A stretch of DNA of 64,000 nt from Streptomyces sp. NBC_01283 (lineage in GTDB: Bacteria > Actinomycetota > Actinomycetes > Streptomycetales > Streptomycetaceae). A program made the translations under genes and the position numbers. The notes under the pieces were generated by a model. It saw only the letters and a list, made by a program, of their open reading frames with translations. It ran no database searches and was not told where the DNA came from. Positions 43,805-53,397 of the stretch are shown in pieces. How positions within the stretch are numbered: position 1 is the first letter of the stretch; each line of letters begins with the position of its first letter. Where the stretch lies: assembly GCF_041435335.1 (NCBI RefSeq), contig NZ_CP108430.1, forward strand, positions 310,001 to 374,000, in the 5' to 3' direction.

Positions 43805-44818
43805 GTGTCATCCTCCGGCGCGTTGGCGTCGTACGTCCCTGGCAGCCGCGCTGACGAGCAGGCGATAGCAGCCCCGGGCTGGCTGCGGGACCACGTCGAT
43901 ACCTTGATAGGCGTTCCGCTGCGCATCGTGCTCATCGTCGTGGGAGCAATGATCGTCAAGAGGCTGGCCAAGAAGGCCATCACCCGGGTCGTGCAGCGCA
44001 TCCTGGAGCCGTCCGAGGAGCAGAGCGAGCCGCGCCGCACCGGCCGCGGCCCCGCCGTGCTGCACCGCGACCGCAGTCGGGCCAAAGAGCGGCGTGAGCA
44101 GCGCGCTCGCACCGTCGGCTCGGTACTCAGCAGCATCGTCACCGTGGTCGTGGCAGCCGTCGCGCTGGCCATGGTCCTGGACCAGATCGGAATCGCACTG
44201 GGCCCACTGCTGGCCAGCGCCGGCGTGGTGGGACTGGCCATCGGCTTCGGCGCGCAAAACCTGGTCGCGGATTATCTGTCCGGCATGCTGATCATGCTCG
44301 AGGACCAGTACGGCGTCGGTGATTCCGTGGACCTGGGCGAGGCCATCGGCGAGGTGGAGCACGTCGGGCTGCGGCTCACCCAGATACGTGATCTCAACGG
44401 CGGCCTGTGGCACATCCGCAACGGTGAGATCCTCCGCGTCCGCAACGACAGCCAGGAGTGGGCGCGCGCCGTCCTGGACGTGTCGGTGGCCTACGAGTCC
44501 AATCTCGACACCGTCTACGGCGCCTTGGAGCAGGCCGGTCATGACATGCGCCAGGACCCCCGGTTCGCCGCGGTGTTGCTGGAGGACCCCGCGGTGTGGG
44601 GTGTGCAGTCGCTGGACGCGGACGGCGTCGTGGTCAGGGTGGCGGTCAAGACCGTGCCCCTCAAGCAGTGGGCCGTCACCCGCGAGTTGCGTCGGCGCGT
44701 CAAGGAAGCCCTCGATGCGGCGGGTGTGGGGATGCCCTTCTCACAGCGCACGGTGTGGATGCGCACGGACAACGACCTCACCGCCACCGTGGGCAGTGCG
44801 ACGTCGGCCCCGAACTGA
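43805..44818 (+). CDS. MscS-family mechanosensitive channel
   Basis: 337 aa from a GTG at 43805 (GGAG 9 nt upstream; a GTG at 43790 overlaps that site). Membrane helices in residues 27-50 and 106-140, then the pore helix and conserved GLAIGFGAQNLVADYLSGMLIMLEDQYGVGDSVDLG, the MscS signature. The C-terminal domain ends RTDNDLTATVG. Releases solutes on osmotic downshock. Confidence 0.9.
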   Translation: MSSSGALASYVPGSRADEQAIAAPGWLRDHVDTLIGVPLRIVLIVVGAMIVKRLAKKAITRVVQRILEPSEEQSEPRRTGRGPAVLHRDRSRAKERREQRARTVGSVLSSIVTVVVAAVALAMVLDQIGIALGPLLASAGVVGLAIGFGAQNLVADYLSGMLIMLEDQYGVGDSVDLGEAIGEVEHVGLRLTQIRDLNGGLWHIRNGEILRVRNDSQEWARAVLDVSVAYESNLDTVYGALEQAGHDMRQDPRFAAVLLEDPAVWGVQSLDADGVVVRVAVKTVPLKQWAVTRELRRRVKEALDAAGVGMPFSQRTVWMRTDNDLTATVGSATSAPN

Positions 44819-45242
44819 TCGTGGACTGCAAGCCCTCACTGGAGGCATTGCCTGTGCCGGCCTGTTGTCGGTCGGGGCGCACCCTGGGGGGGGACGCAGA
44901 GAGGGCTTGACGCCGTGGGTCCGCTACCTCCGCGGCGAGGAGCATCGGCTCCAGGAGCGCGATGGCAGCGTTCTCGTCGAGCCGGCCCCGGGTGCCGGCG
45001 GCGTCGCACAGCGGAAGGGCCGCGCTCCACAGCAGCAGGTGTCTGGCCAGGTTCTCCCGGATCACCGCGAGGTGGGCTTCGCTGATCGAGAACGTGAACG
45101 TGAACGTGCGAGGCTCGTGGTTTGCGTCGGCCCCGGCACCGAGCGTCAGCTTCAGCTCGCCGTCCTCGCGGACCACGCTCGGGATCCAGCCGCTCTGCCG
45201 CGTGAAGACGATGTCCCTCAGGGGCTCACGACCACCGTGCAC
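44778..45242 (-). CDS. DUF6357-like protein
   Basis: 154 aa from a GTG at 45242, overlapping the end of the upstream gene by 17 bp. RDIVFTRQSGWIPSVVREDGELKLTLGAG and FTFSISEAHLAVIRENLARHLLLWSAALPLCDAAGTRGRLDENAAIALLEPMLL resemble DUF6357 proteins. The last 40 residues lie past a run of eight G at 44886 and may be frameshifted; they also overlap the convergent MscS gene. Function unknown. Confidence 0.6.
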   Translation of the reverse strand: MHGGREPLRDIVFTRQSGWIPSVVREDGELKLTLGAGADANHEPRTFTFTFSISEAHLAVIRENLARHLLLWSAALPLCDAAGTRGRLDENAAIALLEPMLLAAEVADPRRQALSASPPRVRPDRQQAGTGNASSEGLQSTISSGPTSHCPRWR

Positions 45243-45879
45243 ATTCGACGTCGAGGCGTGTGTCGGTGCGCACCCAGACTTCGCCCTCGGCGGCATCGGC
45301 CGGGGCGTCGACTCGTTCGATACCGAGGAACTCGATCAACTTGAGCAGTACGGCTCGTTCGGCTCGATCATCGTCGACACCCTGCGCGTCGAAGAAGACG
45401 TAGTACTGGTCGCTCGGGTCCACGATCCCTGAATTCGCCCAGATCCGTGCGACTTCTTCGATTGCCGCTGCTGCCGTCGTGATCGTGGCGGCGTGGGCCG
45501 CACCGCGCATCTCCGGTGACGCGTCGAGGTCGGCAAGGTCGGAGAACCACTGTCCGAAGCGGTCGAGGCCGGCGAATCCGTTCTCGAAGAACAGCATCGC
45601 GCTCGGAAGGTAGCGGTTGGCCCTGTCGACCTGGAGATATTGCGTCCGAGGTGGCTCCGCGTCGTTGACCCGCGAGATCAGACCTTGCCCGGGCATGAGG
45701 ACCAGACTCTGCCCCGACGGTTCATCATTGATGGTGTAGGTGGCAGCATCTCGATCACGGAAGAACGCAGAGAAGGCTGCGTAGGCTTCCTGAGGGTCGC
45801 CCACGGAGACCTGTTGGTCGTTGCCATCACCGACAGCGAAGACAAACCGTTTTGGTCCGGGTGCGTAGGGGCGAGCCAT
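45226..45879 (-). CDS. Hypothetical protein
   Basis: 217 aa, soluble, ATG at 45879. Central part FENGFAGLDRFGQWFSDLADLD and acidic end RTDTRLDVECARWS. It is followed with overlap by the DUF6357-like gene, so the two are cotranscribed. I do not recognise the family. Confidence 0.7.
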   Translation of the reverse strand: MARPYAPGPKRFVFAVGDGNDQQVSVGDPQEAYAAFSAFFRDRDAATYTINDEPSGQSLVLMPGQGLISRVNDAEPPRTQYLQVDRANRYLPSAMLFFENGFAGLDRFGQWFSDLADLDASPEMRGAAHAATITTAAAAIEEVARIWANSGIVDPSDQYYVFFDAQGVDDDRAERAVLLKLIEFLGIERVDAPADAAEGEVWVRTDTRLDVECARWS

Positions 45880-45992
45880 ATGCGTCCTTCGATCACGTGC
45901 GACAGCTCCACCAGCGTAGTGGCATCAGAGGTATGTCAGCCCGTGTTGCCGCCGATGGAGTCCAGAGGCAGAGAACAGCGGTGGTGGACTCG

Positions 45993-46397
45993 TCATCGCC
46001 CGTCGGCAACGGGCAGGTTGTGCCACCAGTGGCCGCATCCGCCGGAGCAGAAGTGTTCGCGGCGCCGTGCGTCAGCGACCGCGAGTACGGCGACCAGCAG
46101 CCGAAATGCTTTGCGACGTTCGTCGGCGGGGGTGAGGCCGGCGATCTTGCCCAGTTGCTGGTCGATCGGGCCGCGGGTGATCAGAACCGCGGGCGTGTGT
46201 GTCGGGCGCAGCCCGGCACGGCGGACGCTCTCCGGTCCGTCTTCGGTGACGGCGCGGGCCTGCACGCAGTGATGGCGCAGGAACACGAGTATCTCGGCCT
46301 GCTCCTGCGGGCCGTGAGTGTCGAACCACTCGATGCCCTGTGACATCGCGCGCAGGCCTTGGGCGAGTTCGTTGAGGATGATGTCTCGCTCGGTCAT
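45993..46397 (-). CDS. DUF5958-family protein
   Basis: 134 aa. MTERDIILNELAQGLRAMSQGIEWF, EDGPESVRRAGLRPTHTPAVLITRG, and the Cys/His-rich end HFCSGGCGHWWHNL match DUF5958. The start overlaps the stop of the DUF6000-like gene (ATGA). Function unknown; the Cys/His end could bind metal. Confidence 0.75.
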   Translation of the reverse strand: MTERDIILNELAQGLRAMSQGIEWFDTHGPQEQAEILVFLRHHCVQARAVTEDGPESVRRAGLRPTHTPAVLITRGPIDQQLGKIAGLTPADERRKAFRLLVAVLAVADARRREHFCSGGCGHWWHNLPVADGR

Positions 46398-47026
46398 GAC
46401 CGGTTCCCGCAGTCCGGCGAGACGAAGGCCTCAGCGGTCTCGTCGACGAAAGCGCATAGCCGCTGCACGGTCTGCCGCCAGTGTTGCGGGTCGAGTGCCG
46501 CCACGGCCCGGGCATCGAGCCATCGGTCCCAGGCACCACCCGAGGCCAGGAACCGTGTTGCGTACTGGGAGCCGAGCATCTCATCGAGGTACAGGAGCGT
46601 CCCCAGGACGACTGCCTGATCGTAGTCGAGGTCGGGACGCGCCAAGTAGTGCTCAAGGTAGGCGCTGAGCAGTTCGCCGTCCGCTGCACTGCCGAAATTC
46701 GCAAGGGCGACACAGTATGCCGCGCCCGCATACGGTCCCTCGCTGGCCAGCAGGAGCCGGCCTATGCGGTCACGGAACTCGCTTCTGTGAGCTACTGCAA
46801 CCAGCCAGGCAGCAGTCTTTCGCTCACGCCATCCGCCCTCGAAGAGGACCCCGAGCTCCGCCGGAGTGATTTCGTACGCGGCCTGAGCCAGATCCCGCGC
46901 AAACGCGGAGCGCTCGACCGAGCTCAGCCGCAGAAGGCCCCCGCCCAACCGAAGGTATCGCCGATCAGGCGTGACGAACCGCCGGACCAGATCCTGCAAC
47001 TCGGGATCGCTCAGGAGGTGACGCAT
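46394..47026 (-). CDS. DUF6000-family protein
   Basis: 210 aa from the ATG at 47026 (MRHLLSDPE). VTPDRRYLRLGGGLLRL, LFEGGWRERKTAAWLVAVAHRSEFRDRIGRLLLASEGPYAGAAYCVALANFG and YLDEMLGSQYATRFL match DUF6000. Coupled to the DUF5958 gene by a 4-bp overlap. Function unknown. Confidence 0.75.
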   Translation of the reverse strand: MRHLLSDPELQDLVRRFVTPDRRYLRLGGGLLRLSSVERSAFARDLAQAAYEITPAELGVLFEGGWRERKTAAWLVAVAHRSEFRDRIGRLLLASEGPYAGAAYCVALANFGSAADGELLSAYLEHYLARPDLDYDQAVVLGTLLYLDEMLGSQYATRFLASGGAWDRWLDARAVAALDPQHWRQTVQRLCAFVDETAEAFVSPDCGNRS

Positions 47027-47250
47027 AGCCGCATCCTGGCGTGCGCGGGTACGCATGTGCCACAGGTTTCCACGGGCGCGTCCGCCGTCATCGGCACGTT
47101 CCGCTGCGCGTGGCCCTGCTGCTGGCCGCGGGGCGGGCAGCGCTCGGATCAAGCAGGTACACGCGACCGCCCGCGAGCACCGCCGGGCCGACCTGAGGGC
47201 TGTGAAAGGCCGAGGCCAAGGACTCGTCGAAGGCCCGGCGGTAGCCCGGA

Positions 47251-48267
47251 CTACCGGGAGCCCGAGCCCGCCACCTGCTGCGGCTTGTAGAAGGACTCCT
47301 CCAAGTAGGCCGCCTCGTGCGGCTGGTAGGGCTCCTCCAAGTAAGCGGCCTCGTCTTCGTCGAGGTCAACGCCCACCGCGGCGAGCGCGTCGGCCAGTTG
47401 GGCCGGCTTGGTGACCCCGACGATGGGCGAGGTCACCGCCGGATTGCGCATGACCCAGGCCAGGGCGACCTGGGCCGGGGACAGACCCCGCTTGCCCGCG
47501 ATCTCGTGGACGCGCTCGGCCACTGCCTGGTCCTCGTCTCGGTAGAGGATCTTGCCGCCCTCGTCGGTCTCGGCACGCGCCGTGGCGGTGTCCCGGGCCC
47601 GCGTCAGCCTGCCCCGCGCCAGCGGGCTCCACGGGATCACGCCGATGCCCTGGTCGGCGCAGAGCGGGAGCATCTCCCGCTCTGCTTCTCGGTGGATGAG
47701 GTTGTAGTGGTCCTGCATCGACACGAACCGGGTCCAGCCGTTCAGGTCAGCCAGATACAGGGCCTTGGCGAACTGCCAGGCGTACATGGAAGAGGCTCCG
47801 ATGTAGCGGACCTTCCCCGACTTGACCGCGTCGTGCAGCGCCTCGAGGGTTTCTTCGATCGGGGTGTCGTAGTCCCAACGGTGGATTTGGTACAGGTCGA
47901 TGTAGTCGGTCCCCAGCCGCTTCAGGGAGGCGTCGAGCTCGGCGAAGATCGCCTTGCGGGACAGCCCGGCGCCGTTGGGACCGGGGCGCATCCGCATCCA
48001 GACCTTGGTGGAGAGAACGACCTCCTCTCGCCGGGTGAAGTCCTTGACCGCCTGGCCGACGATCTCCTCGCTGCTTCCGGCGCTGTACCCATTGGCCGTG
48101 TCGAGGAAGTTGACGCCGCCATCGAGGGCCTGCTTGATGATGTCCCGGCTGGCGTCCGCGCCCAGCGACCAGGGCTCACCGCCCCGGCCCGGCTCGCCGA
48201 AGCTCATGCAGCCGAGAGTGATGGCGGAGACTTCCAGTCCGGTTGTTCCGAGTTTGGCGTATCGCAT
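47251..48267 (-). CDS. Aldo/keto reductase with a duplicated C-terminal tail
   Basis: 338 aa from the ATG at 48267. Catalytic Asp/Tyr (FLDTANGYSAG), Lys (VVLSTKVWM), His (IDLYQIHRWD); YghZ/AKR-type. The C-terminus contains an imperfect tandem repeat EAAYLEEPYQPH-EAAYLEESFYKP, encoded by a DNA duplication near 47290-47350. Family members have one copy. Confidence 0.9.
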   Translation of the reverse strand: MRYAKLGTTGLEVSAITLGCMSFGEPGRGGEPWSLGADASRDIIKQALDGGVNFLDTANGYSAGSSEEIVGQAVKDFTRREEVVLSTKVWMRMRPGPNGAGLSRKAIFAELDASLKRLGTDYIDLYQIHRWDYDTPIEETLEALHDAVKSGKVRYIGASSMYAWQFAKALYLADLNGWTRFVSMQDHYNLIHREAEREMLPLCADQGIGVIPWSPLARGRLTRARDTATARAETDEGGKILYRDEDQAVAERVHEIAGKRGLSPAQVALAWVMRNPAVTSPIVGVTKPAQLADALAAVGVDLDEDEAAYLEEPYQPHEAAYLEESFYKPQQVAGSGSR

Positions 48268-48607
48268 GCGGCCGAACCTAGGAGTTGGCGTGCGCTCTAA
48301 CGCAATACGTCTCGGTCCGGAATCCGATTCGCGCCTTGCGGTCATGGCCGGTCGCGCACCGAATACGCGGAAACGAACCGCTACTTCGCCCTGCATGCGA
48401 GGTACTCGACGCCCCGCAAGCATCCGGTTCGTGAGTGTGGCGCCGGTGCGTGGGTTTCCTTGTCGCGACGGTGACCGCAGCTTCCCTGGTTGGTACTACG
48501 CGGTGCCCCCGGGCGGCCACGTGGGCTACGAGTCGGCGCATGGGGTTTCAACGGCGACCGTCTCCTCGCTTCGTTCCTTGCCGCTTTCACGTGACCTTCG
48601 GCGATTT

Positions 48608-49468
48608 CTACAGGGCATCCAGTCGCCTGGTCGCTGTGTCGAGTGTCGGCCAAGGAGGACCCTCGCGCAGCAAGCGCAGGAGTTCCTCTCCGAATCGCCT
48701 CCCATGGGGAAACTGGTCGCCAAGCTCCCAACGCCACGCCGCGACCATCGCGATGACGAGTTGTCGGCACTCTTCCAGCAGCCCTTGGTCAACGTTCGGG
48801 TAGTGCTCGCAGACCGCCTCGGGAACGTGGGCGAGATCGAACTCGACGGGTCCACGGCAGCACGTCTCAAGGTCGATGAACAACGGGCCGTTCTTCGTGC
48901 TGAGCACGTTGCCCGGATGCGGCTCGCCGTGGAGCAGCTGTTCCACGGCGCCGCGCTCGTCGATCGCCCGTCGAAGGCTTGCCAGCCTGCCGCTGAGGAG
49001 CACACGGTCCGCGTCGGTGAGCTCCGGCGAGCGATCCGGGTCGGCGACCACCTCTTGCGCCTCCGTGATCCGGTCCGTGAATCTCGGGCTCGGCAGATCG
49101 ACCTTGCGCATGCCGGTGTGCAGCTGCTCGAGCGCCTTGGCGTAGTCGACGGGTGAGGTGTGCGGTGTCACGGGCTCGTAGTAGGTCCACAGCGTCACTG
49201 CGAAGCCATCGCGGGTGTACACGCGCGGGTCCGCCCGAGGTTCCAAGGGACACAGCGGGCTTCCGACCTCGGTGAGCAGCTGAGCGAGCTCGACTTCGAA
49301 CCGTGCAACCTCGCGCCCCACAGGGGCGATTCGGGCAAAGACCTCGCACGGCGTCAGCCGCAGTGCCAGCTTGTTCGAGTTGTGGAGAACGATTGCATCG
49401 GTGGCCGGCAGGTCGAGCGACGCGGCGACCGAAGTCGCAGCCGCAATGGCACGCGTGACGTCATTCAT
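48608..49468 (-). CDS. Aminoglycoside-phosphotransferase-like kinase
   Basis: 286 aa from the ATG at 49468. Catalytic loop LLHGEPHPGNVLSTKNGPLFIDLETC (Brenner-type HGxxHxxN and ID-x-E). The usual ID-x-D magnesium aspartate is Glu here. The N-terminal lysine lobe is normal. Substrate unknown; resistance should not be assumed. The 49469-49940 gap holds only the hairpin at 49889. Confidence 0.82.
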   Translation of the reverse strand: MNDVTRAIAAATSVAASLDLPATDAIVLHNSNKLALRLTPCEVFARIAPVGREVARFEVELAQLLTEVGSPLCPLEPRADPRVYTRDGFAVTLWTYYEPVTPHTSPVDYAKALEQLHTGMRKVDLPSPRFTDRITEAQEVVADPDRSPELTDADRVLLSGRLASLRRAIDERGAVEQLLHGEPHPGNVLSTKNGPLFIDLETCCRGPVEFDLAHVPEAVCEHYPNVDQGLLEECRQLVIAMVAAWRWELGDQFPHGRRFGEELLRLLREGPPWPTLDTATRRLDAL

Positions 49469-49888
49469 ATCCACTTGCGCATCCTGGCACAGTCGAGCGA
49501 GGGCGATGCCAACCAGCGCGCCAGGCACCAACTACCGTTTCTCGGTACAGGCGTTGCCCATCACCACTCACACTTCCCTACAACTCCCCTATGTTGATCT
49601 GCGGGATGTGGTGAGCCCTTCGTGTGGTGCATCCGCGAAGCCATTGCGGGTCCAGCCCGCAGGAGGCGGATAAAGCGGCGCCGGGTGAACCGGGTTCGCG
49701 TCGTTGGCCTCGTCGTCGCCGCAATAGCCCTTCCTCTGGCAAGCAAGGTTCGATTGTTCCGCTTTCAGCCGCTCGCGCCGGACGGCTGCCAGCCCTCCGC
49801 GACATCGTCGACCGATGCCTGGGAGATGACCTCACTCCCCCTTGAGGGCAGGTATTTCATCGTGGGCAGCACTACCGCGCACGCCTCG

Positions 49889-49905
49889 CACTCATGAAAT
49901 GAGTG
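49889..49905 (-). terminator. Hairpin after the TetR gene
   Basis: CACTCAT-GAA-ATGAGTG, perfect 7-bp stem, 36 bp past the TetR stop at 49941. Confidence 0.6.
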
Positions 49906-49940
49906 TGCGCATCACGCTGCTAGCCCGAAGGCCGTATCCG

Positions 49941-50525
49941 TTACGCGCGCAGCGCCTGTGACAGCGCGTCAATGGTCACGCCCACGATGGCCAGGAGCTG
50001 CGCCGGGCTCGCCCCGGCCCTGCTCATGACGGCGAGCGACTGGTTCACGGCCGCTGCGTGTACAGCGAAGACCTCGGCGTCCTGATCGGTCAGTCGGCCG
50101 GCCTTCAGCGCGGCGCGCAGGCGCCGGAGCTGGAAGCCGAGCGCCTGCTTGGCGTGCGCTGCGACGCGCGGGCTCAGCACGGGAATTGCCATGGCTGACT
50201 GGGCCATCAGGCATCCGTCAGGCAGTTCGGGATCGGCGATGCGCTCGAGGGTGACGTCAAAGAACGCACGGAGAGCGGCAACAGGTTCCGAGGCTGCACA
50301 CGACAGGGCGGCGTCGTACTTCTGGCCAAAGCGGGCGGCGTAGAGATCCAGGCAGCGCACGAAGAGCGTGTCCTTGTCGCCGAGGGAGGAGTAGATGGAA
50401 CTGCGGTTCAGACCGGTTGCCCGAGACAAATCGTCCAACGAGGTGTCGGCGTAGCCGTCGCGCCAAAACTGGATCATCGCGGCGTCAAGCGCCGCGTCCA
50501 TGTCGAACTGCTTCTTGCCTGCCAC
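49941..50525 (-). CDS. TetR-family repressor
   Basis: 194 aa from the GTG at 50525 (AAGGAA upstream). HTH: DAALDAAMIQFWRDGYADTSLDDLSRATGLNRSSIYSSLGDKDTLFVRCLDLY. The C-terminal domain is of the TetR_C_16-like class. The divergent promoter region holds a 24-bp perfect palindrome typical of TetR sites. It probably represses itself and the hydrolase at 50755. Confidence 0.92.
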   Translation of the reverse strand: MAGKKQFDMDAALDAAMIQFWRDGYADTSLDDLSRATGLNRSSIYSSLGDKDTLFVRCLDLYAARFGQKYDAALSCAASEPVAALRAFFDVTLERIADPELPDGCLMAQSAMAIPVLSPRVAAHAKQALGFQLRRLRAALKAGRLTDQDAEVFAVHAAAVNQSLAVMSRAGASPAQLLAIVGVTIDALSQALRA

Positions 50526-50579
50526 GCGGAACTTCCTTGCCGATGCGTCGATGGTGCGGACTGCGTTGCGCACCATTCT

Positions 50580-50603
50580 ATCTTGAACCGATCGGTTCAA
50601 GAT
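50580..50603. promoter_or_regulatory. 24-bp perfect palindromic TetR operator
   Basis: Arms ATCTTGAACCGA and TCGGTTCAAGAT, containing the AACCGATCGGTT core common to TetR operators. 55 bp upstream of the TetR start. Confidence 0.85.
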
Positions 50604-50754
50604 GTGTAGCCTTCAAGCGTGGTCATGGCGCCAAGCAACCGAGCACTTCGCGACCGCGCGAGCAACACACCACGCGGTCCCAGCCAACGCCGTCAGCTAC
50701 ACCGCCCCAACCGCACACGTGACACCTGACACCTGACACCCACGGAGGATCCCC

Positions 50755-51693
50755 GTGACCGACCCAGCGACCAGCACGCCGCACGTCTCCGAAAGCAACC
50801 CCATCCGCGACCTGCCCCTGCAGCATCTGGCCGGATTCACTCACCGCTGGGTCGACGCGGACGGCGTCCGCCTTCATGCCATCGAAGGCGGACGTCCGAG
50901 CGGCCCGACCGTCGTCCTGCTCGCCGGATTCCCGCAGACCTGGTGGGCCTGGCGAAAGGTGATGCCCGGCCTCGCTCACCGGTTCCACGTCATCGCGATC
51001 GACCTGCCGGGTCAGGGCCACTCCGAGCGTCCCGAGCGCAGCTACGACACGCACGCGGTCGCCGCGCAGGTCCACACCGCCGTGAAGGCTCTGGGAGTGT
51101 CGACTTACTCCCTGGTCGCCCACGACATCGGTGCCTGGGTCGCCTTCTCGCTCGCCCTCAACTTCGAGAGCGACCTGCGCCAGGTCGCTCTGCTCGACGC
51201 CGGTATTCCCGGTATCACTCTCCCGGAGGCCATTCCCACCGACCCGGATCGCGCGTGGAAAACCTGGCATTTCGCGTTCCATGTCGTGCCCGACCTGCCC
51301 GAGACGTTGCTTGCCGGCCGCGAACGCGCGTACGTCGGCTGGTTCCTGAAGATGAAGGCCCTGTCTCCCGACACGTTCGCCGACGCCGAGCTCGACCACT
51401 ACGCGGCGGCCGTCGCCGTCGACGGCGGCCTGCGCGCTTCTCTCGCGTACTACCGAGACGCCGCGGAGTCAGCGCGCAAGAACCGCGAGGCGCTCAAGGA
51501 GCGGCACTTGACCGTGCCCATCCTCGGAATCTCCAGCAGCCACGGCTCCGTTCCGGACATGGCCGCCTCCATCAGCCCATGGGCCGACAACACCACCCGG
51601 CTCGTCGTGCCCGACGCCGGACACTTCATCCCCGACGAGCAGCCCGAAGCTATCGCTGCCGCGATAACAGACTTCATCGTCGACGACGACTGA
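50755..51693 (+). CDS. Alpha/beta hydrolase (epoxide hydrolase-like)
   Basis: 312 aa from a GTG at 50755 with GGAGG upstream. LLAGFPQTWWAWRKVM, nucleophile elbow VAHDIGAWVAFS (Asp), and VPDAGHFIPDEQPE. Divergent from the TetR gene. Similar in layout to the 33.6-kb hydrolase but not a close copy. No gene recognised in 51694-51964. Confidence 0.92.
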   Translation: MTDPATSTPHVSESNPIRDLPLQHLAGFTHRWVDADGVRLHAIEGGRPSGPTVVLLAGFPQTWWAWRKVMPGLAHRFHVIAIDLPGQGHSERPERSYDTHAVAAQVHTAVKALGVSTYSLVAHDIGAWVAFSLALNFESDLRQVALLDAGIPGITLPEAIPTDPDRAWKTWHFAFHVVPDLPETLLAGRERAYVGWFLKMKALSPDTFADAELDHYAAAVAVDGGLRASLAYYRDAAESARKNREALKERHLTVPILGISSSHGSVPDMAASISPWADNTTRLVVPDAGHFIPDEQPEAIAAAITDFIVDDD

Positions 51694-51964
51694 CACCCAT
51701 CGCACCGACCCGACCGCGCCGCCCAGGGCCGCGCGCTTCTCGGCAAGGGCCGCACGGATCCGAGGTGGGCGACCGCGCTGGCGGGCCCTGCGGGTACTGA
51801 CGAACCGGGAAGCGGCCTGCTGACGAATGACCTTGTCGGTGACCTGCCGCTCCAGCCCTGCCCGAGCTTCCTGACGCCTATCCACACCAGGCCGTCCGAT
51901 GTGCAGATTTCATGACGCTCGGGTCGCAGTGGAGCCTCGCTTAACGCCAGTCCCCACGACGGGA

Positions 51965-52855
51965 TCAGAGGGTGAGGACGAGCTTGCCTTGGAGGTGACC
52001 GCCGTCGAGCAGCCGGTGCGCGTCAGCGACGCGCTCGAAGGGGAACGACTCCTGCACGTGGACCCGGAGCCTGCCTTGCTCGACAAGCTCGACGAGACCT
52101 CGCGGGGCGGCCGGATCGGGGTCGACCGCGATGCCGCTGAAGCGCATGCCGGCCGCCTCGTACTTGGCGATGATCTTTGAATCCCCCTCGGCCACCGCCG
52201 TCACCAGGTGACCGCCGGGGCGAAGCACTTCGAGCAACCTCTCGACGCCGTCGCCGCCGATCGTGTCGAGCACGACATCGATGTTGCGGACCGCCTCGGT
52301 GAAGTCGACCGCCGTGCAGTCGATCACCTCATCGGCGCCGAACCCCTCAACGAACTTCTGCTTGCTCCCGCTGGCGGTCGCGATCACATGCGCGCCGAGC
52401 GCTTTCGCGATCTGGATCGCGACGTGGCCGACCCCGCCACCACCGCCGTGGACCAGGACGCGGTCGCGTTCGGTCACGCCGGCGATGTCGACGAGGCCCT
52501 GCCACGCCGTCAGTCCGACGATCGGCAGCGCCGATGCCTCGGCGTGCGAGAGCGACGCCGGCTTGCGTGCCAGGTGCAGCGCCGGCGCCGACACGACCTC
52601 GGCGTACCCGCTGGCCGCCCGCGGGAACAGCGGCATCCCGAACACCTCGTCCCGGGGCCTGAACCGCCACGTCTGCGGCGCATCCTCGACCACGCCCGCT
52701 GATGTCCCAGCCGAGGATGAACGGCGGCTGGCCGAGCAGCGGGAACTCGCCGGCGCGCAGGCGCGCCTCCAGTGGGTTCAGCCCGATCACCTTGACGCGG
52801 ACGAGGACCTCGGTCGGAAGGGGGCGGGGCTGGCAGTCGAGCTGATCGCCGACAA
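51965..52855 (-). pseudogene. Frameshifted, 5'-truncated MDR oxidoreductase
   Basis: 51965-52693 is a good quinone-reductase-like frame (GGGGGVGHVAIQIAKALGAHVIATA; VLDTIGGDGVERLLEVLRPGGHLV). Its N-terminal part, PTEVLVRVKVIGLNPLEARLRAGEFPLLGQPPFILGWDISG, is in another frame at 52700-52855; removing one G from the GGG at about 52700 restores ISGVVEDA. The first 20-25 residues expected for the family are missing. Confidence 0.8.
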
Positions 52856-52859
52856 ATAA

Positions 52860-53158
52860 ACGGTGGTCGTGCTCTATGCCCTCAGCAAGGCCCGGTGCGC
52901 CACGGCAAGCTGATCGAGCTGATCGGCGACACCTCCCGCAAGATGCCCACCCAGACACTGCGACGGCTCGAGGCGCACGGACTCATCCGCCGCCACGCGT
53001 ACGCGGAGGTGCCGCCCCGCGTCGAGTACGAGATCACCCCGCTCGGGGCGACGCTGATCGATCCGATCCACATGCTGACCGAGTGGGCGAGGGCGAACGG
53101 CGACGCAGTGCTCGATGCGCTCGACGCCGGTTCCGAGCCGGTCGCCCATAGCGACTGA
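52860..53158 (+). pseudogene. 5'-truncated, frameshifted HxlR-family regulator
   Basis: VVVLYALSK (52862-) followed after a missing G by GPVRHGKLIELIGDTSRKMPTQTLRRLEAHGLIRRHAYAEVPPRVEYEITPLGATLIDPIHMLTEWARANG. The first helix and its start codon are absent. Head-to-head with the broken reductase; only about 5 bp separate the two coding remnants. Confidence 0.8.
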
Positions 53159-53397
53159 GGCCCCCGCCAGGGCAGCGACCTGCTGACGGATCGCAGGCGG
53201 AGGCCGGTCGTGAACGCAGCCGAACCCGGCATCCCGCCGGAGCCGGACCTGCCCGATGATCTACGCCATGGTCATCGGCATCGGCTCCACCGACTACGGA
53301 GCGCATGCCTGGCCGATCGGGCCGATTAGCGCCAAGGCACAGCCGATGAGCTGCAGCACGTCAGTTTTCACCGGGCAGGGTGCGCCACTCTTGACGC

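Noticed and set aside
48608..49468. Aminoglycoside resistance gene
   Set aside because: Only the general kinase motifs are present, and the metal Asp is Glu; resistance is not supported.
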